Positions 61,173 through 64,000 of a stretch of DNA of 64,000 bases are shown here, piece after piece. The stretch lies in the NCBI RefSeq assembly GCF_015291645.1, contig NZ_CP030055.1, positions 3,224,001 to 3,288,000 on the forward strand, given 5' to 3'. Within the stretch, counting starts at the first letter, position 1; each line of letters starts with the position of its first letter. The position numbers and the translations under genes were made by a program. This stretch comes from Bradyrhizobium sp. CCBAU 53340 (GTDB taxonomy: Bacteria; Pseudomonadota; Alphaproteobacteria; Rhizobiales; Xanthobacteraceae). The notes under the pieces were generated by a model. The model saw nothing but the letters and a program-made list of their open reading frames with translations. It did not search any database and was not told where the DNA came from.

Positions 61173-62120
61173 ATGGCAAAACTTACGAAAGCTGAGGCAA
61201 AGGCACATGCAGAGGCTGTTGAACTGCTCAAGAAAGACGCCCTCACATACGATGAACGCGTGTTTGTGCTCGACAATTGGCACGAGGGCGCAAGCCATAT
61301 CAACGGGTCGGCTGGCGCGTTCTTTACCCCTAGCGGGCTTGCCGGTGACTTCGCAATCGATGCCTATGGCGGCCGAACTGTCGACCTTTGCGCCGGGATT
61401 GGCGCACTCGCGTTCCACGTCTTTTGGAGGGCACACTACGCGCGCGGCCGTGACGAACCACAGAAAGAAATCGTCTGTATCGAGCGTAATCCTGCCTATG
61501 TCGAGGTCGGCCGCAAGGTGCTTCCGGAAGCCAGATGGATTTGTGCTGATGTGTTCGATCTGGACTTCCCAAGCTTGGGGCATTTCGGTTGCGCGATCGG
61601 AAATCCGCCGTTCGGAGCCACGCCCAGGATCGCAGGCGGACCGCGCTACACCGGGCGCTCATTCGAGTTTCACGTGATCGATATCGCCTCCGACATCGCG
61701 GATTATGGGGCATTCATCATCCCGCAGTCGTCCGCGCCGTTCCAATATAGCGGCGTGCAGTGCTACCGCGAGCGCAAGAGCGCGGACTATCTAAAATTCG
61801 CCGAGCAGACCGGAATTCACCTTGAAGCGGGCTGCGGCGTGGACTGTGCGTATCACCGCGACGCGTGGAAGGGCATCGCGCCCAATGTCGAAATCGTCTG
61901 CGCCAACTTCGAAGAGATGCCCCGCAACAAGGCTCAATCATCTGCCGGCCCGGAGGCGGAATTGCGAGCTCTCTGGAGTGAAAAGGGCGTACCGGTCGAG
62001 CGGCAGGACGCGATGATCGCCGAGATCGAGGCCAAAGCAAAGGCGGGAATTCGGTTCGACGAACGGCCCGTTCAGCCAGACTTGTTCGCTAATCTTGGCT
62101 CTGTTGCATCCAAGCGTTGA
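61173..62120 (+). CDS. DNA adenine N6-methyltransferase-like protein
   Basis: 315 residues from ATG 61173. Rossmann-type methyltransferase: the S-adenosylmethionine loop is TVDLCAGIGALAFHVF (Asp71 to Gly77) and the amino-methylating motif IV is in AIGNPPFGAT (NPPF, 144-147). The acidic residue after strand 2 is in IVCIERNPAYVEV and the Asp of motif III in WICADVFDL. NPPF-type enzymes methylate adenine N6. In ICEs such orphan methyltransferases, with no restriction gene nearby, may protect the element against restriction after transfer, together with ArdC. No target recognition domain is obvious. Start and length are reasonable. Confidence 0.85.
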   Translation: MAKLTKAEAKAHAEAVELLKKDALTYDERVFVLDNWHEGASHINGSAGAFFTPSGLAGDFAIDAYGGRTVDLCAGIGALAFHVFWRAHYARGRDEPQKEIVCIERNPAYVEVGRKVLPEARWICADVFDLDFPSLGHFGCAIGNPPFGATPRIAGGPRYTGRSFEFHVIDIASDIADYGAFIIPQSSAPFQYSGVQCYRERKSADYLKFAEQTGIHLEAGCGVDCAYHRDAWKGIAPNVEIVCANFEEMPRNKAQSSAGPEAELRALWSEKGVPVERQDAMIAEIEAKAKAGIRFDERPVQPDLFANLGSVASKR

Positions 62121-62215
62121 TGGTCGCTGTGTTGAATTTCGTCTACATCATTGCCATCTGAGCGGAACAGGCAGTATGCCGGTTTCACTCAGGCGGCATC
62201 AGCGCGCGGTGAGCG

Positions 62216-62243
62216 TTGGCGCGACGCATGAGCGTCGCGCCAA
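62216..62243. repeat. Perfect 12-bp hairpin downstream of the methyltransferase
   Basis: TTGGCGCGACGC and its complement around an ATGA loop, 95 bp after the methyltransferase stop. No T-run on either side. Confidence 0.65.
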
Positions 62244-62268
62244 GATCAAGGGACGGGGCTTCCGCCGG

Positions 62269-62296
62269 CTGAAGCCGCCAAAGCTCGCGGCTTCAG
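62269..62296. repeat. Second hairpin, 10-bp stem
   Basis: CTGAAGCCGC and GCGGCTTCAG with an 8-base loop, 25 bp after the previous hairpin. Together they could form a structured RNA or part of a transfer origin; no function is assigned. Confidence 0.55.
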
Positions 62297-62416
62297 ATCG
62301 TTGGCAAGTTTGCCCGGATCATCATGAACGCGCGCCAGAGGTCTCGAATGAAGCGACTCGATCGCTTGTGTCGCACAATCCTGCACAAAGCCGTCGCGAA
62401 CGAGAAAATGGTCGCA

Positions 62417-62812
62417 TCAGGTGACCGTAATTACCTTTGAGACGTAGGCGAGGGCGTGCAATAGGGCCATGTGAGACTTCGCTCGCTTTTCGCGCAAGAC
62501 CTTCCGTACGGAGTCGTCGGCCAAACTGTCGATGATCCTGTCGGCCTCGGCCCCCAGCTCGAGCAGTTCTCCGATCTGACGCCGTATTGCAATGCAGCCT
62601 TCCGTAATCGCTGCAAGCTGTTCGGTCGACAACTCACGGTTTGGCTCCGGACGATGCCTGTCCACGGAGCGTTCCTCAACGCTATCTCGATGCAGGCGTA
62701 TGACCTGTCCCACCTCTTTCCTCCATCGTGCAATGGTTAAGGAGTCCCGATCGCAGATGGTGCGGGCGAAGCTGGAAAGACCCGTTAAGGCGAGCACCTC
62801 GCGGAGATCCAA
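62417..62812 (-). CDS. Hypothetical protein, uncertain
   Basis: Frame of 131 codons on the minus strand, TTG start at 62812 (a GTG five codons in is an alternative), no strong ribosome site. The product (LREVLALTGLSSFARTICDR, then LSTEQLAAITEGCIAIRRQI) is balanced in charge and mostly helical, unlike the shadow frames around it. No family was recognised. It stands between the methyltransferase and the relaxase. Confidence 0.45.
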   Translation of the reverse strand: MDLREVLALTGLSSFARTICDRDSLTIARWRKEVGQVIRLHRDSVEERSVDRHRPEPNRELSTEQLAAITEGCIAIRRQIGELLELGAEADRIIDSLADDSVRKVLREKRAKSHMALLHALAYVSKVITVT

Positions 62813-63546
62813 AAAGCGAAAAGCCTATCCCAAATGCGAGCCGTCCCGTTGCTTGATGTGCGCTAAGTGCACTTGTGGTCACAAGCGAATCTGCCCCGCA
62901 CCGACGAGAGCGGGGGACCAAGTTGGTTGGCCATGAGGCGCAATCGTCCCCGGTCAGCCATCGGCAACGCGTTATGCGAGCGCATGGATGCGCGAAATAT
63001 CCATCATCAAAAGCTGAGACAACGACCGGCAATGTCACAGCCTGACTTGTGGTGCGGGACATCTGGTGAGGGCCCGAAATTCGACCGAGTTTGCCGCTTT
63101 TGCTCGCCGCGATGGCACACATTCTATGCGCGACGATCGCGTGGGAGTGTCACTGGTGGGGTTCATAACGTGCTGATAACGTATGGGCGATGCCTTCGGC
63201 CCGCGCTCTACTCGTCGCTTCGCTCCTCACCGAGCCACCCTACGGGTGTCTCGGCCCTGCGGGTAACGATCGCTATCGCGAGCGCGCGCAAACAGCGGGG
63301 CTCCGCAAGTCAACTGCCAAGTCGCGGCGGCTCCTTCGCTAGGAAAGCAAAAAAGCGAGAGGGCAAGATAAAAGCACTGGCGCTACGGAGCGCCTAAGCC
63401 GTTGTCTGCACATCCAAGATTTGGTGCTGCCCAGGTTCTTGCTGTCACCAGGTTCGACCTAATGCAATGGTGATCTTGCGCAATCACGTCTGCGTCTTGG
63501 CGAAAGCTAGTAGGCCACACATATCGGCCGCTCATTCAGATGTCGG
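62813..63546. other. Region before the relaxase, possible origin of transfer
   Basis: About 730 bp without a convincing gene. An imperfect hairpin (CCGAG-CC-ACCC-TAC-GGGT-GT-CTCGG) lies at 63230-63254. In related ICEs the origin of transfer is near the relaxase gene, so it could be here, but nothing identifies it directly. Confidence 0.4.
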
Positions 63547-64000
63547 ATGCGTGCCATGCGAGAGATCGACGACGAATTCGAAGCCAAGCTCGGACGGATC
63601 GGCAACCGCAGAGCCGGAAGGGCGCACAGCTATCTTCGACGCGTCCGTCAGGAAGCGGCCAAGGCCGGCGCCAGTGCGCGGGCAAGTTCGTCGTTCACCG
63701 GCGGTCGTATCGGCCGCGGCCGGGCGCAAGGTGCGGTGCTGGCAGGGCGCGGACGAAGTCAGGGGCAACGCCGTGTTGTGATCAAGGCCCGGATCGTCAG
63801 GATCAAGTCGGGCGATCTAGGTGCCGTGCGAGCCCACCTTCGGTATGTCCAGCGCGACGGCGTCACTCGTGAAGGCGAGCCAGGTGAGCTATACGACGCC
63901 AGCAATGACCGCGCCGACGGCAAGGACTTTACGGAACGAAGTGCCGGCGATCGCCACCAGTTCCGATTTATCGTGGCGCCTGAGGACAGCGTAGAGCTCG
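63547..64000 (+). CDS. RlxS-like relaxase, 3' part outside window
   Basis: Open to the window's end; 151 codons visible from ATG 63547 (an ATG three codons later is an alternative). The start MREIDDEFEAKLGRIGNRRA and the block RRVVIKARIVRIKSGDLGAV, then RAHLRYVQRDGVTREGEPGE and DRHQFRFIVAPED, match DUF3363-type VirD2-like relaxases, which nick the origin of transfer and pilot the strand. This is the fourth expected part of the ICE block (activator, excisionase, TraF, relaxase). The catalytic Tyr is likely in HLRYVQRDGV or upstream, not certain. No relaxase accessory gene is visible. Confidence 0.88.
   Translation, partial: MRAMREIDDEFEAKLGRIGNRRAGRAHSYLRRVRQEAAKAGASARASSSFTGGRIGRGRAQGAVLAGRGRSQGQRRVVIKARIVRIKSGDLGAVRAHLRYVQRDGVTREGEPGELYDASNDRADGKDFTERSAGDRHQFRFIVAPEDSVEL

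Noticed and set aside
1..64000. CRISPR arrays, tRNA or rRNA genes, integrase and attachment sites
   Set aside because: No regularly spaced repeats, no cloverleaf or rRNA-like sequence and no integrase frame were recognised.

Overview
The window looks like the accessory genome of an alphaproteobacterium of the Hyphomicrobiales, most likely Bradyrhizobium or a close relative. The grounds are the moderately high GC content, many Tat-exported periplasmic dehydrogenases, and a rhizobial-type integrative and conjugative element (ICE) module (DUF736, DUF2285, RdfS-like excisionase, TraF peptidase, RlxS-like relaxase). No rRNA, tRNA, CRISPR array, integrase or attachment site was recognised, so the ends of the element are not in view.

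Left part (1-14.5 kb): an acidic-sugar or hydroxy-acid set (HpcH/HpaI aldolase, SDR, D-2-hydroxyacid dehydrogenase, transporter remnant); a quinone reductase and azoreductase divergent from a TetR gene, with two clear operators between them; a frameshifted aldo/keto reductase divergent from a LysR gene; a glutathione transferase; then a Tat-exported amidohydrolase, an outer-membrane barrel and a frameshifted Tat-exported GMC oxidoreductase.

Middle part (15-50 kb): catabolic genes for aromatic or heterocyclic compounds. There are three molybdenum hydroxylase large subunits (two with a 2Fe-2S partner), a carboxylesterase, an isolated lpxK, a creatinase-like M24 protein ahead of a complete ABC importer, a WrbA-like flavoprotein, an ACMSD-type amidohydrolase, a gentisate pathway block (gentisate dioxygenase, degenerate maleylpyruvate isomerase, fumarylpyruvate hydrolase, Lrp regulator), a VOC protein, a TetR regulator, a carboxymuconolactone decarboxylase-like protein, a chemoreceptor, a Bug-type binding protein, a zinc-less MDR oxidoreductase and DoxX. 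The most striking feature is a recurring promoter, -35 TTGAC/TGGAC, 17 bp, -10 TAT..., built from two direct repeats close to GACATATnnCAAwTT. It stands before the glutathione transferase, lpxK, M24, VOC and carboxymuconolactone-like genes, with weaker copies elsewhere. It suggests an unnamed regulon.

Right part (50-64 kb): conjugation functions. A LuxR/LuxI pair with a lux box is followed by a catalytically dead isochorismatase-like gene cut by an IS110-family element. Then come an ArdC-like antirestriction protein behind a long potential hairpin, a ParB-like protein, a 21-residue lysine-rich protein, a DUF736 gene facing an inverted pseudogene copy, a single-ORF DUF6499-DUF2285 protein (the fused form of the excision activator FseA), an RdfS-like excisionase overlapping TraF, an adenine methyltransferase, and the start of a relaxase that runs off the window. 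By analogy with the Mesorhizobium symbiosis-island ICE, quorum sensing would activate the DUF2285 protein, which would activate excision and transfer. Many genes here are frameshifted, truncated or missing key residues, as expected for an old, recombining island.
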